Shown: one piece after another, positions 44,004-52,869 of the stretch
How the letters are laid out: each line of letters begins with the position of its first letter
Position numbering within the stretch: the stretch's first letter is position 1
DNA from: WSZJ01 sp964590435
Lineage (GTDB): Bacteria > Planctomycetota > MHYJ01 > WSZJ01
Direction of reading: 5' to 3'
Length of the DNA stretch: 64,000 nt
Assembly: GCA_964590435.1 (NCBI GenBank)
Contig: CAZPWT010000034.1
Span: forward strand, 1-64,000
Translations under genes and position numbers: made by a program
Notes under the pieces: generated by a model
What the model was told of the DNA's origin: nothing
Seen by the model: only the letters and a program-made list of their open reading frames with translations
Database searches by the model: none

Positions 44004-44912
44004 ATGATCAGGGTGACATGTGTGTGCGGGAACTCCCGGGACGTGGCGCCAATGTTCTCCGGTCGACAGGTCAAGTGTCCCGACTGTGGCGCGATGGTCT
44101 CGGTTCCCCTGGCCCAGGCCGTTGCGGGAGGGGACGCGTCGGCCCCGGTTGGACCGGTCACGGAACCGAGCCTTGTGGCGCGGATGACCCAGAGTCGCTT
44201 CGAGACCGCCAAGAGTTCTTCGCGCGCCCTCTGCCGGCACCTGCCGTTCACGTCCCTTTCCGGGATCGGGCTTCTCATCGCATTCTTCTGCCTTCCCTGG
44301 CTGCGTGTTTCATGCGGCAACATGATTTCCGCCGAGCCGACCGGGTATAACCTGGCCACGAACACGCTGGATTCGGGCGCCCGCGAGCTGCAGGAGACGG
44401 CGAAGTCGACGCAGTCCGCCGCGTCCAAGGTCGCGGGAAGTTCGTACACGGAGATGCTCACATCCACGATGAAGCCGGAGGAGGTCGAGAATCCTCCATG
44501 GGGAAAGAAGTCCCCGGAGATCTGGATCTTCCCCGGGCTCGGACTGGCTTTGGTCGCCTGGAGCCTGTTCCGGACGGTTGCTCCGTCGTACGGGATCGTT
44601 CGGGAGACTCTTGTTGCGCTCACGGCCGTCCTGGCGGCCGGCGGGCTGCTCGCCTACGAGCGGGCGACCTGGTATCGGAAGCAACCCCTGCAGGACATGA
44701 AGGCCGATGCGGAGAGAATCATGCGCAAGCAACTCTCCGGCACCCCGGCTCCGCCGTCTTTGTCCGCCGACATGGAGTCAATGCAGAAGGGGATGCTGGA
44801 CATGGTCCAGTTAAAGGATCAACCCGGCTTCTGGTTGACGGTCCTCTCCCTCGCCGGCGCCACCCTGGCTGCTCTCGGCTGGTTGCTCTTCCGCGGATCC
44901 GGCGGGGCTTGA
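44004..44912 (+). CDS. Zinc-ribbon membrane protein, unknown function
   Basis: A 302-residue protein. The N-terminus is a zinc ribbon (VTCVCGNSRDV ... VKCPDCGAMV, residues about 4-30) followed by four hydrophobic segments: LSGIGLLIAFFCLPWL, IWIFPGLGLALVAWSLF, TLVALTAVLAAGGLLAY and a C-terminal ATLAALGWLLF. A periplasmic loop lies between the first two. The ATG at 44004 follows AAAGGAA. It is the only plus-strand gene amid the arginine genes and ends 13 nt before the stop of the argB-like gene. No family recognised. Confidence 0.65.
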   Translation: MIRVTCVCGNSRDVAPMFSGRQVKCPDCGAMVSVPLAQAVAGGDASAPVGPVTEPSLVARMTQSRFETAKSSSRALCRHLPFTSLSGIGLLIAFFCLPWLRVSCGNMISAEPTGYNLATNTLDSGARELQETAKSTQSAASKVAGSSYTEMLTSTMKPEEVENPPWGKKSPEIWIFPGLGLALVAWSLFRTVAPSYGIVRETLVALTAVLAAGGLLAYERATWYRKQPLQDMKADAERIMRKQLSGTPAPPSLSADMESMQKGMLDMVQLKDQPGFWLTVLSLAGATLAALGWLLFRGSGGA

Positions 44913-44925
44913 GCCGGGTTGGCTC

Positions 44926-46236
44926 TTACTTGACCTTCGCCGGTCCCTGGAGCGTGGGCGGCAGCTTCAGCGCCGCCTTGATCGCCTTCTTGATCTGCGG
45001 CTCGCGAAGGCCGATCCAGAAGATCGTCCAGTCTGCGAACTTGATCGCGCCGGAGGACTGCTCGAAGTACCAGGAGTTGACGGGGTTCGTGGAGCGGGAG
45101 CGCCAGAAGAGCTTCGGGTACTTCTGCAGCATGGCGAGCCAGACGTCGCGGCCGAGCCCTTCGCCCTGCGCTTCCTTGCGGACGGCGAACTTGTCGAGGT
45201 AGTCCATGCCGGCGACCTTGCGCATGATGGCGCAGCCGCGGTACTTGGGGTCGAGGAAGATCGAGGTCACGTCGCGCTGGAAGTAGTCGCGGACGAGCTT
45301 CCGGCCGAAGCTGGCCTCGATCAGCGTGCGCATCCGGTCGCGGTTGATCCCCTTCCAGCTGTGGTGCTCCTCGATCTCGCTGCCGAGCTTGATGAAGGTG
45401 CCGGACCCCTTGACGGTGAAGAGCTCCTTGATGAGCGAGTGGGGGCTGGTGATGGTCACGAACATCGTGGTGGGCAGTTCCTCGAGGAGCTGCTTGGTCT
45501 CGCGGAGCTTGAGCGCCATGCCGCCCGTGACTTCGCCGCGCTCCTGCATCCCCTGGAGGTCGGCCGTGAGGTTGATGAAAGGGATGATCTTGCCGTTGGG
45601 GTCGCGGACGCCGCCTTCCTCGGTCAGCAGGATGAACTTCTTCGGCCGGAGCGCCATGACGATCGCGCGCGCGACGACGTCGGCGTTCACGTTGTAGGGC
45701 TGGCCGTTCTCGTCGAACCCGACGGGAGACACGACCGGGATGCGGTCCATCCGGATCGCGCGGTAGATCGGCTTCAGATCGATCCCCGTCACCTCGCCGA
45801 CGAACCCGAGGTCGCGGTCGGGATGCGGGCGCGCCTTCACCGCCAGCCGGATCCCCTCCGCGTCTCCGCCCTGCGAGCGGATCGCGTCCACGAGCTTGCG
45901 GTTCGCCTCCTCAAGCACCTCGCGGATCACGTCGATCGCCTCGCGCGACGTCACGCGCAGCCCGTTTTTCTTCTCGAAGGCGATCCGGCGGACTTCCAGC
46001 TCCTTGTCGATCTGCGGCCCGCCGCCGTGGACGATGACGGGGAAGAGGTCGAGGTTGGTGAGGTACGCGAGGTCGCCGGACAGCACCGGCATGGAGTCGG
46101 TCAGCGTCTTCCCGCCGACCTTGATCACGGCGAACCGGGACGGATTCCCCTTCTTGAACAGCCGGAGGTAGTTGTTCGCCTCCTTCGTGTTCCCGATGTT
46201 CTTGAAGAAGTTGATGATGAATTCGTAGTTTTCCAC
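44926..46236 (-). CDS. argB: Bifunctional-type acetylglutamate kinase with C-terminal NAT (NAGS) domain
   Basis: A protein of about 436 residues. The first 280 or so form an amino-acid-kinase domain (VIKVGGKTL, VIVHGGGPQID, NVNADVVARAIV, EEGGVRDPNGKII and TGGMALKLRE), which phosphorylates N-acetylglutamate. The last 150 match the DUF619/NAT domain of vertebrate-like N-acetylglutamate synthases (SIFLDPKYRGCAIM, DYLDKFAVRKEAQGEGLGRDVW, WRSRSTNPVNSWYFEQ). The same fusion is known from Xanthomonas-type organisms, where one protein can serve both steps. GAGGA lies 8 nt before the GTG at 46236; other starts are GTG 46251 and ATG 46401. A strong small hairpin precedes the gene. Same strand as argG upstream. 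Confidence 0.85.
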   Translation of the reverse strand: MENYEFIINFFKNIGNTKEANNYLRLFKKGNPSRFAVIKVGGKTLTDSMPVLSGDLAYLTNLDLFPVIVHGGGPQIDKELEVRRIAFEKKNGLRVTSREAIDVIREVLEEANRKLVDAIRSQGGDAEGIRLAVKARPHPDRDLGFVGEVTGIDLKPIYRAIRMDRIPVVSPVGFDENGQPYNVNADVVARAIVMALRPKKFILLTEEGGVRDPNGKIIPFINLTADLQGMQERGEVTGGMALKLRETKQLLEELPTTMFVTITSPHSLIKELFTVKGSGTFIKLGSEIEEHHSWKGINRDRMRTLIEASFGRKLVRDYFQRDVTSIFLDPKYRGCAIMRKVAGMDYLDKFAVRKEAQGEGLGRDVWLAMLQKYPKLFWRSRSTNPVNSWYFEQSSGAIKFADWTIFWIGLREPQIKKAIKAALKLPPTLQGPAKVK

Positions 46237-46392
46237 GTTCGTTTTCCTCACGGGCGCGGCTTTTTCCGAGCCGCGCGCGAGTCCTTCCGGGGGGTGCCAC
46301 GGGAGAAACGGGTCGCCGGAACGGGGGCCGCCTCCCTTGCGCTCCTCAACGGGCCTCCGGCCGCGCACGTCGCCGGGCCCCTTGAACAGCCC

Positions 46393-46434
46393 CTCGCTCA
46401 CGGTCGTTCGACTCGCTGCGCTCGCTCACGACGG
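46393..46434. repeat. CTCGCTCACG / ACTCGCTGCG repeat region
   Basis: CTCGCTCACG occurs twice (46393-46402 and 46421-46430) around TCGTTCGACTCGCTGCG. The whole can fold because the minus strand reads GAGCGAGCGCAGCGAGTCGAA. It is a relative, in opposite orientation, of the word at 24.5 kb. It lies in the 217-nt gap between argG and the argB-like gene. Confidence 0.5.
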
Positions 46435-46453
46435 AGTCGCTTCCTTTGACAGT

Positions 46454-47770
46454 TCATTTGCGATCCCTCCGGGCGGCCGTGACCGTCGACATGCCGAACA
46501 GCTTCACGAACGCCGTCGCTTCGTCGGGAGTCCACGCGCTCGACTGCGCATAGACAGTCCCCTTCTGCCTCAGTTCGTTCGGCGATTCGTACGCCACCGG
46601 CAACACCGTCCCCCGGTGAAGCTTCACCGTCACCGTTCCCTTCACGTCCCGCTGCATCGCCTGCAGCATCCCCTCGAGGTTCCTCTCGAGCGGATCGTAG
46701 AACAGCCCGTTGTACGCCAGCTCCGTCCACTTCTTGCCGATCCCGTCCTTGAACTGGTTCTGCTCCTTCGAGAGCACCGATTCCTCCAGCGCCCGGTGCG
46801 CGACCAGGACCGTGTGCAGCCCCGGGCACTCGAACGCGATCCGCCCCTTGATGCCGATCACGCAGTCCCCGGTGTAGATGAACCGCCCCACGCCGTGCTT
46901 CCCCGCGACCTCGTTCAGCCGCCGCAGGATCTCAATGCCGTGCATCTTCTTCCCGTTCAGCGAGACCGGCAGCCCGCCCTCGAACCCGATCGTCACGCGG
47001 TCCGCCTTCGCCGGCGTCCGGTCGGGCGATGCCGTCAGCGTCCACGCGTCCTCCGCCGGCTCCTCGCGCCGGTCGATCTCGCTTCCCGAGATCGTCACCC
47101 CGAACACGTTCTGGTTGATCGAATACCGCGTGTGCTTCTTCGACACCGGGAACCCGCGCTCCTCGAGGAACGCCTTCTCCCGGTCGCGCACCGGGCTGCC
47201 GCCCATCGCCTGGAAGTCGCGGATCGGCGCGAGGATGTTGTCGCAGCCGAGCGCGCGGAGGGTCACGTCGAAGCGCACCTGGTCGTTCCCCATGCCGGTG
47301 CAGCCGTGGGCGACGGCGTCGGCCTTGAAGCGGCGCGCGAAGTCGACCGACTTCTCGACGATGAGGTAGCGGTCGGCGCACATCACGGGGTACATCTGCT
47401 GGTAGGTCCCGTTCGCGCGGATGCAGTGGCTGATGAGGCGGTCGTAGATTTCCTTCCGGCCGTCGACGAAGAAGTGCTTCTTGGCGCCGAGGTCCTTCGC
47501 GCGCCGGCCGATTTCGCGGATCTTGTCCGGCGAGAATCCGCCCGTGTCCACGAGGACGGTGATTACGTCCCAGCCGCGCTCCTGCAGCCACGGCACGCAG
47601 AAGGACGTGTCCAGCCCGCCCGAGAACGCGAGCACCGCCAACCGGCGCTCCTCGCGCCGCGGGCTCTTCGCCGCCTTCGCGAGCGTCTTCTCGATGCTCG
47701 CGAGGGTCTTGCGTTCGGAATCGGTCAGGAGGGCCTCGGCCTGGCGGACGAGCGACGCGGACGTCTTCAT
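46454..47770 (-). CDS. argG: Argininosuccinate synthase
   Basis: A 438-residue ATP-pyrophosphatase-type enzyme joining citrulline and aspartate. It has the PP-loop LAFSGGLDTSFCV (about residues 47-60), HGCTGMGNDQVRFD for citrulline/aspartate binding, and YSINQNVFGVTISGSE and FEGGLPVSLNG in the C-terminal domain. The N-terminal 40 residues are an unusual helical extension (LLTDSERKTLASIEKTLAKA). It heads the minus-strand arginine block and is divergent from a DNA-methylase gene. Confidence 0.93.
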   Translation of the reverse strand: MKTSASLVRQAEALLTDSERKTLASIEKTLAKAAKSPRREERRLAVLAFSGGLDTSFCVPWLQERGWDVITVLVDTGGFSPDKIREIGRRAKDLGAKKHFFVDGRKEIYDRLISHCIRANGTYQQMYPVMCADRYLIVEKSVDFARRFKADAVAHGCTGMGNDQVRFDVTLRALGCDNILAPIRDFQAMGGSPVRDREKAFLEERGFPVSKKHTRYSINQNVFGVTISGSEIDRREEPAEDAWTLTASPDRTPAKADRVTIGFEGGLPVSLNGKKMHGIEILRRLNEVAGKHGVGRFIYTGDCVIGIKGRIAFECPGLHTVLVAHRALEESVLSKEQNQFKDGIGKKWTELAYNGLFYDPLERNLEGMLQAMQRDVKGTVTVKLHRGTVLPVAYESPNELRQKGTVYAQSSAWTPDEATAFVKLFGMSTVTAARRDRK

Positions 47771-47877
47771 CGACGGGGAACCCCGAATGGGCGAGCGGCG
47801 GATTATAGCGGTGGGGGGGGTGGGGGCAAGGACATGGGCCTTTTCGCCCGGGCCCCGCCCCGCTACGCTCCCGCCCC

Positions 47878-49086
47878 ATGCCCCCGCCGCAGCGCCGCAT
47901 GAAACGCTCGCTCATGAACACCGGCGGCGCCATCACGCCCTGGGGAGAGCCCACCGCGGCCGCCAAACTCGCCGAGTGCCTCGACGTCGACCCCGAGGTC
48001 CGGCTCCCGTTCACCCACGGCTTCCACACCTACCCGGCACGGATGCACCCCCACACCGCGGAACGCGCCATCGTCCGCTTCGGCGGCCGGTCCGGCGGCG
48101 TGCTGGACCCGTTCGTGGGAAGCGGCACGGTGGCGGTGGAGGCGCTGAGGGCGGGGCGGGCGTTCACCGGCGTGGACATCAGCGCCGTCGCGCTCGAGAT
48201 CGCCTGGGCCCGGACGCGGGTCTTCCGCGGCGGCGAGGAACGCCTCGTGGAACGCGAGGGGACGGAAATCGCGCAGCGGGCGTCGCGCTTCGATCCCGAC
48301 GAAATACCGCTTCCCGGCTGGGGCGAGGACGTCGAGAGCTGGTTCAGCCCGCACACCCTTCGCGAAGTCGCGCTCGTGGCGCAGCTGATCGACGGCGTGG
48401 CGCGGGAGGACCTGCGGCGGGTCCTGCGGGTGGTGCTGTCGTCGATCCTGATCCGGCTCTCGAAGCAGGCGTCGGACTCCGTGACCGTCGTCGACCGCGA
48501 CTGGCGGCCCTGGCCGCCCAGGGCGACGTACCGGATGTTCGCGGAGAAGTGCAAGGAGCTGGCGCGGAGCTACGGGTTTCTCGCGAAGGACCTGAGGCAG
48601 CGCGGGGTGAAGCCGCCGGAGCCGGAGTTCTGGCTGGAGGACGCGCGGGCGGTGAAGCTGCCGAAGGGAGCGTTCGCGATCGGCGTGACATCGCCGCCGT
48701 ACCCGGGGACGTACGATTACGCGTTCCACCATTTCCTGCGCTACCCGCTGTTCGGCGAGGACCCGGGGTTCGCGCGGGCGAAGGAGATCGGGCCGCGGCG
48801 GGCATTCAAGCAGGGAGGGGACGCGCTGAAGCGGTACGAGGCGGACATGACGCAGTGCGTCAAAAACGCGCTCGACGCGCTCGCCCCCGGCGCCCCCCTC
48901 CTCGTCCTTATCGGCGACGGCCGCTTCGGCACCCACGACGTCCGCTCCGCCGACCTGGTCCGCTCCATCGCCTCCCGCCTCGGCGCCCGCGTCCCCGCCG
49001 GCGCCTCCCAGGAACGCACCGAGTGGTCCTTCGGCGGCCGCACCCGCCAGAAGGCGGAGCACTTCATCCTCGTCGACCGCCCCTGA
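47878..49086 (+). CDS. DNA methyltransferase-like protein (TSPPY type)
   Basis: A 402-residue amino-methyltransferase. An N-terminal segment FTHGFHTYPARMHPHTAER precedes the SAM-binding motif VLDPFVGSGTVAVEAL (about residue 78). The catalytic motif GVTSPPYPGTYDYAFHHF comes later (about 265), followed by VKNALDALAPGAPLLVLIGDGR. SPPY is typical of cytosine-N4 enzymes, but N6-adenine or tRNA guanine enzymes are not excluded. Starts at 47878, 47899 and 47914 are all possible and none has a clear ribosome site. No restriction partner is adjacent, so it may be an orphan or housekeeping methylase. Confidence 0.78.
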   Translation: MPPPQRRMKRSLMNTGGAITPWGEPTAAAKLAECLDVDPEVRLPFTHGFHTYPARMHPHTAERAIVRFGGRSGGVLDPFVGSGTVAVEALRAGRAFTGVDISAVALEIAWARTRVFRGGEERLVEREGTEIAQRASRFDPDEIPLPGWGEDVESWFSPHTLREVALVAQLIDGVAREDLRRVLRVVLSSILIRLSKQASDSVTVVDRDWRPWPPRATYRMFAEKCKELARSYGFLAKDLRQRGVKPPEPEFWLEDARAVKLPKGAFAIGVTSPPYPGTYDYAFHHFLRYPLFGEDPGFARAKEIGPRRAFKQGGDALKRYEADMTQCVKNALDALAPGAPLLVLIGDGRFGTHDVRSADLVRSIASRLGARVPAGASQERTEWSFGGRTRQKAEHFILVDRP

Positions 49087-49206
49087 TGCCCGTTTCCGTT
49101 TGCCCGGCCCGCCCCGGGCCCGCACAATGTCCCGTCCGGGGGAATTCGCGCCACCCCGCGCGCGTTTCCCTGTTGCGTCTTCAGGGGGCTGTTTCAAGGA
49201 GGGATC

Positions 49207-50559
49207 ATGATGTCTCGTATCCTGCCGGCGGCGATCCTCGCCGCCGCGCTCGCGGCGCTTCCGGCATTGGCCGATCCGCCGCAGACTTCCGAACTCGACG
49301 GTGAGCACGAGAAGGCGATCCTGTTCGTTGCGTGGAGCCCGGACGGGACGATGCTGGCGTCTGCGGGTGACGACAAGACGATCGTGGTGTGGGACGTGAA
49401 GGCGGGCGGGCGGAAGATGCGCCTGGGCGAGCACGACGGCTCGGTCTGCTCGTTCGCGTGGAGCCCGGACGGGAAGCAGATCGCCGGCGCCGATGCCCAC
49501 GGGCCGATCCGGATCTGGGACCTGGGCCGCCGCAAGCAGCTCAAGGAGATCGAGGGGCACGGAGGCGGCGCGCTGGGCGTCGCGTGGTCCCCGAAGGGCG
49601 ACTACATCGCGAGCACGGGCCACGACGGCGTCGTGAAGATCATCGACGCGAAGACCTGGAGCGAGGTGAGGTCGTGGAAGATGAAGGCGGAGGGCTGGGG
49701 GATCGCCTTCAACGCCGACGGCACGCGCCTCTGCGTCGTGGATGAAAAGGCGGGCGTGGGCGTCTACGACGTGACCGGCTGGCGGCTGATGTACAACCTC
49801 CGCGGCCACACGGACCAGGTCCGCACGGCGCATTTCAGCCCGAACGGGAAAATGCTCGCAACGGCGAGCCTCGACGGCACCGTGCGGCTGTGGGACATGG
49901 AGACGGGGCGCGCGATCCGCACCCTGCCCGTCGGCGACGAGCGCTGCACCGGCGTCGCCTTCAGGCCCGACAGCAAACAGATCGCCACCGGCTGCCACGA
50001 CGGGACCGTGAAGGTCTGGGAAGCGGCGACGGGGAACATCCTGGAGGATTTCGACGGGTTCAAGGACAACTTCGCTTCCGTCGCCTGGAGCCCGGACGGG
50101 AAGGTCCTGGCGGCTGGCGGAGGTGACAAGTCGGTGCACCTGTGGTCGTGGGAGCCGGTGGCGCGTCCTCCCGATCCGCCTCCGCGCCGTGACGATCCGC
50201 CGCGCGTGGACCCGCCGAAGCCGCCGCCGCCGGAGCCGCCAAAGCCGGACAAGTCCGAGATTTCGCGGAAGCAGATCAAGGACCTGGACGCGGCGCTGAA
50301 GGCCTTCCAGGCGGAGAACGGGTATCTGCCGCACTCGGTCAACTCGGGCATGGTGGTCGCGCTCTCGGGCGGCCGCCGCGGTGGTTTCTACCGGTTCAAC
50401 CGCGAGGAGCTGAACGGTCGCAACGAAGTGATCGATGCGTGGGGCAACCCGCTCATCTATCACTCCCCGGGCTCGAAGGGCGCGGCGTTCGACCTGTTCT
50501 CCTGCGGCCCGAACGGGAAGGACGACTGTGGCGCGGGAGATGACATCGGGAACTGGTAG
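49207..50559 (+). CDS. Secreted WD40 protein with C-terminal pseudopilin-like domain
   Basis: A 450-residue exported protein. The signal peptide ends near ALADPPQ. Residues about 35-305 form seven WD40 units (for example HEKAILFVAWSPDGTMLASAGDDKTIVVWD). A Pro-rich linker PPRRDDPPRVDPPKPPPPEP leads to a C-terminal GspG/DUF1559-like domain, LDAALKAFQAENGYLPHS ... DAWGNPLIYHSPG ... FDLFSCGPNGKDD. The start has AAGGAGGG directly before ATG ATG. A strong terminator follows. Planctomycetota often attach pseudopilin domains to unrelated modules; the function here is unknown. Confidence 0.82.
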   Translation: MMSRILPAAILAAALAALPALADPPQTSELDGEHEKAILFVAWSPDGTMLASAGDDKTIVVWDVKAGGRKMRLGEHDGSVCSFAWSPDGKQIAGADAHGPIRIWDLGRRKQLKEIEGHGGGALGVAWSPKGDYIASTGHDGVVKIIDAKTWSEVRSWKMKAEGWGIAFNADGTRLCVVDEKAGVGVYDVTGWRLMYNLRGHTDQVRTAHFSPNGKMLATASLDGTVRLWDMETGRAIRTLPVGDERCTGVAFRPDSKQIATGCHDGTVKVWEAATGNILEDFDGFKDNFASVAWSPDGKVLAAGGGDKSVHLWSWEPVARPPDPPPRRDDPPRVDPPKPPPPEPPKPDKSEISRKQIKDLDAALKAFQAENGYLPHSVNSGMVVALSGGRRGGFYRFNREELNGRNEVIDAWGNPLIYHSPGSKGAAFDLFSCGPNGKDDCGAGDDIGNW

Positions 50560-50574
50560 TCACGAGACGCGACC

Positions 50575-50605
50575 GGCCCCCGCGGTTCTTCCGCGGGGGC
50601 CGTTT
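50575..50605 (+). terminator. Intrinsic terminator after the WD40-pseudopilin gene
   Basis: An 11-bp perfect stem GGCCCCCGCGG / CCGCGGGGGCC (50575-50585 with 50591-50601) with loop TTCTT is followed by GTTTTC. It sits just after the stop of the plus-strand gene. Confidence 0.85.
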
Positions 50606-50638
50606 TCATTGGAGCGAGCCGGGCCGGAAGCCGCGGTG

Positions 50639-51712
50639 TCACTTCGGTTCGACGAAGAACCCGTCGATGGAACCCGGATCCGGCACCGCAGCCGTTCCAA
50701 GGTCGAATTCCTGCGGCCCGCGGCGGATGCGCGCCCGGACGTTTCCCGCCCCTGAGAGCGCCCGGTGGACGTCCTCGATGTCCCCCATGGGCCGGCCGTC
50801 GATCGAGACCAGGATGTCGCCCTTCTGCAGGCCCCCCGCCGCCGCGGCTTCCACACGATCGAGGAGGACTCCCGCGACCGGAGGATGAAGCGCCGTCCGC
50901 CCCAGCCTGGCGGCCTCGGAGGTCGCCGTGTCCGGGCTGATTTCCAGCCACGCAAGAACCCTGTCGCGCTCCGCGTTGGGCCAGGAAGCCGCCGCGATCC
51001 CACGGGCCAGCGCGAGAGCCGCTTCTTCGTCTCCTCCGGACTCGCCTCCCACGGACGCCATCACGGGAACCCGCGCGACAGGGAGGGCGAGGGGAAGCGT
51101 GCCGGCGAGGATTCGGCGGACTTCGGGGTCCGGCTCCGACGCCAGCGCACGCAGGATGAGCGGCGCGACGGCGAGGTTGTCATCGAAGTGGCGGGAGAGA
51201 ATCTTCGCGCAGAGCTGTCGCGAGCGCTCGGGCGTGCCGGCCGGATCGCTGATGGCCCACATGGCCATCCGCAGCACGGCTCCGTCGCAGGAGTCGAGCA
51301 GCCAATCTTCGCCGCCCCCCGCGCGGCTGTTCTCCAGGAAGGCCAGTACCTCGAACGCATGCGCATAGCCCTCGCTTCCGAGAGCCGCCAGGCCGTGCAA
51401 GGTCGTCATCAAGTCCCGCTCGTTTCCCTCCTTCTCCAGGAGCTGCGCCTTTGCCCACAGCTCCGCGGCGCGGGCGGACTTCTCCTCCGGGGTGAACGTA
51501 GCAGGATTCTCGCGAAGCTCCTCCAGCTCCTCCCGCAGTCCGGGCGGAATGGGCGGCGGGGCGGTGGGCGGCGGCGGTCGAGTGACTTCCGCCGGGCGCG
51601 TCGCCGGGATTTCGAAAGAAACCTCGGCCCGAACCGGCTCGCGGCGCGGGACCAGGAGCCCCGCGGCGACGCCGAGCGCGATCGATGCCAGCAGGATGGC
51701 CGCGACTCTCAC
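50639..51712 (-). CDS. Membrane-anchored PDZ-domain protein
   Basis: A 357-residue protein. It has an N-terminal membrane segment (AAILLASIALGVAAGLLV), a Pro-rich linker (TRPPPPTAPPPIPPGLREEL), a helical middle region, and a C-terminal PDZ domain (LLDRVEAAAAGGLQKGDILVSIDGRP, about residues 290-345). The GTG at 51712 overlaps the TGA of the upstream gene (GTGA). It is a paralogue of that neighbour: both have the same order of anchor, helical domain and PDZ. No protease domain is present, so it is likely a binding protein. Confidence 0.75.
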   Translation of the reverse strand: MRVAAILLASIALGVAAGLLVPRREPVRAEVSFEIPATRPAEVTRPPPPTAPPPIPPGLREELEELRENPATFTPEEKSARAAELWAKAQLLEKEGNERDLMTTLHGLAALGSEGYAHAFEVLAFLENSRAGGGEDWLLDSCDGAVLRMAMWAISDPAGTPERSRQLCAKILSRHFDDNLAVAPLILRALASEPDPEVRRILAGTLPLALPVARVPVMASVGGESGGDEEAALALARGIAAASWPNAERDRVLAWLEISPDTATSEAARLGRTALHPPVAGVLLDRVEAAAAGGLQKGDILVSIDGRPMGDIEDVHRALSGAGNVRARIRRGPQEFDLGTAAVPDPGSIDGFFVEPK

Positions 51713-52842
51713 GGTGCATATCCTTCCGGCCGGGTCGCCAGCCCCAGGGGCATCTCGAACTCCTGCGCGTGCCGCTGCCGCACAACCAGGTTGATGACTT
51801 TCCCGTCGCGCAGGACCTGCACCGTCGGCCACACCAGCTTCTCCGTCGCCCGGTCCATCGCCTGCTGGAACGTCGCCGCGTCGATGACGCGGCGGTTTTC
51901 GACCGAGATCAGCACGTCGCCGGCGCGAAGCCCGAGGTCCGCGGCGCGCGAAAGCGGCGCCACGCGCACGACGGCCGCCACCCGGTGGGGCGGCTTCTTG
52001 AGCCAGAGAAGCGCCTCTTCCGCGGGCGCCGCATCGCTTCCTTCCGACAGCGCAAGGAGGGATGGCTCGACCTCGGTCCTGAGATAGCCCAGCGCGGCCG
52101 CGCGGACGGCGGCGCGGCGGGCGCCGGGCCCGTCGGCTCGCCGGGCGACCTCCAGGAGCTGCTCCAGGGGCGGCGGCTCATCCCCGACGAGGAGGCCGCG
52201 GCCGAGCGCCGCGGCAACACCGTCGTCGTCCTCGACTCTCAGCCAGCCCAGGAGGCGTTCGGCGCGGTCAGGATCCCAGCCCGGCCGGGCGGGGAGTTTT
52301 TCGGCGGCGATCCGGCGGAACCAGGGCGGCGCGAGATCCGGCGTCGCCAGCGCCCAGTTCAACATCGGCACCATCGCTCCGCCGTACGCATGCTCCCGGA
52401 ACCAGGCGAGGCTCAGCCCGAACGCGAACTCGGTTCCCGCGGGCTGTTCCTCGAAATAGCGCAGCACCTGGAGCGCCGCCGCGTAGCCCTCGGGGCCCGT
52501 CGCGGCGAGGTCGTGCATGAGGCGCATCAGCCCCTCGCCGTCGCCCGCATCGTAGAGCGGCGCCGCGCAGGCCCGCAGCCTCTCGATCTTCGCGCGCAGT
52601 TCCTCCGGGACGAGCAGGCCGGCGCGCCGGCGGCGCTCCGCGATCTCGCGCGACATCGCGTCCGCTTCCGGATTCACGGCCGCGGCCTGATCCGCCGCGA
52701 CTGCGCCGGCAGGATCCGAAGCCTGCCGCCCTGCAGGGCTCCCCGGCACGGCGCCCGGCGAGTGCCACCAGCCGCGTGCCGCCAGCGTGGCCAGGAGAGC
52801 GGCGACGAACGCAACGCACGATACGGGAAACAGGATTCTCAC
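51709..52842 (-). CDS. Membrane-anchored PDZ-domain protein (tandem paralogue)
   Basis: A 377-residue protein with an N-terminal anchor (CVAFVAALLATLAARG), a helical region (ERRRRAGLLVPEELRAKIERL, then LMRLMHDLAATGPEGYAAAL), and a PDZ domain at the C-terminus (VRVAPLSRAADLGLRAGDVLISVENRR). The shared phrase L-xx-TGPEGYA / LGSEGYA and the same architecture mark it as a tandem duplicate of the next gene. It is downstream of the ferredoxin-cyclase on the same strand. Confidence 0.75.
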   Translation of the reverse strand: MRILFPVSCVAFVAALLATLAARGWWHSPGAVPGSPAGRQASDPAGAVAADQAAAVNPEADAMSREIAERRRRAGLLVPEELRAKIERLRACAAPLYDAGDGEGLMRLMHDLAATGPEGYAAALQVLRYFEEQPAGTEFAFGLSLAWFREHAYGGAMVPMLNWALATPDLAPPWFRRIAAEKLPARPGWDPDRAERLLGWLRVEDDDGVAAALGRGLLVGDEPPPLEQLLEVARRADGPGARRAAVRAAALGYLRTEVEPSLLALSEGSDAAPAEEALLWLKKPPHRVAAVVRVAPLSRAADLGLRAGDVLISVENRRVIDAATFQQAMDRATEKLVWPTVQVLRDGKVINLVVRQRHAQEFEMPLGLATRPEGYAP

Positions 52843-52869
52843 ACCGCCATGGTAGGAAAACGCCGGCGG

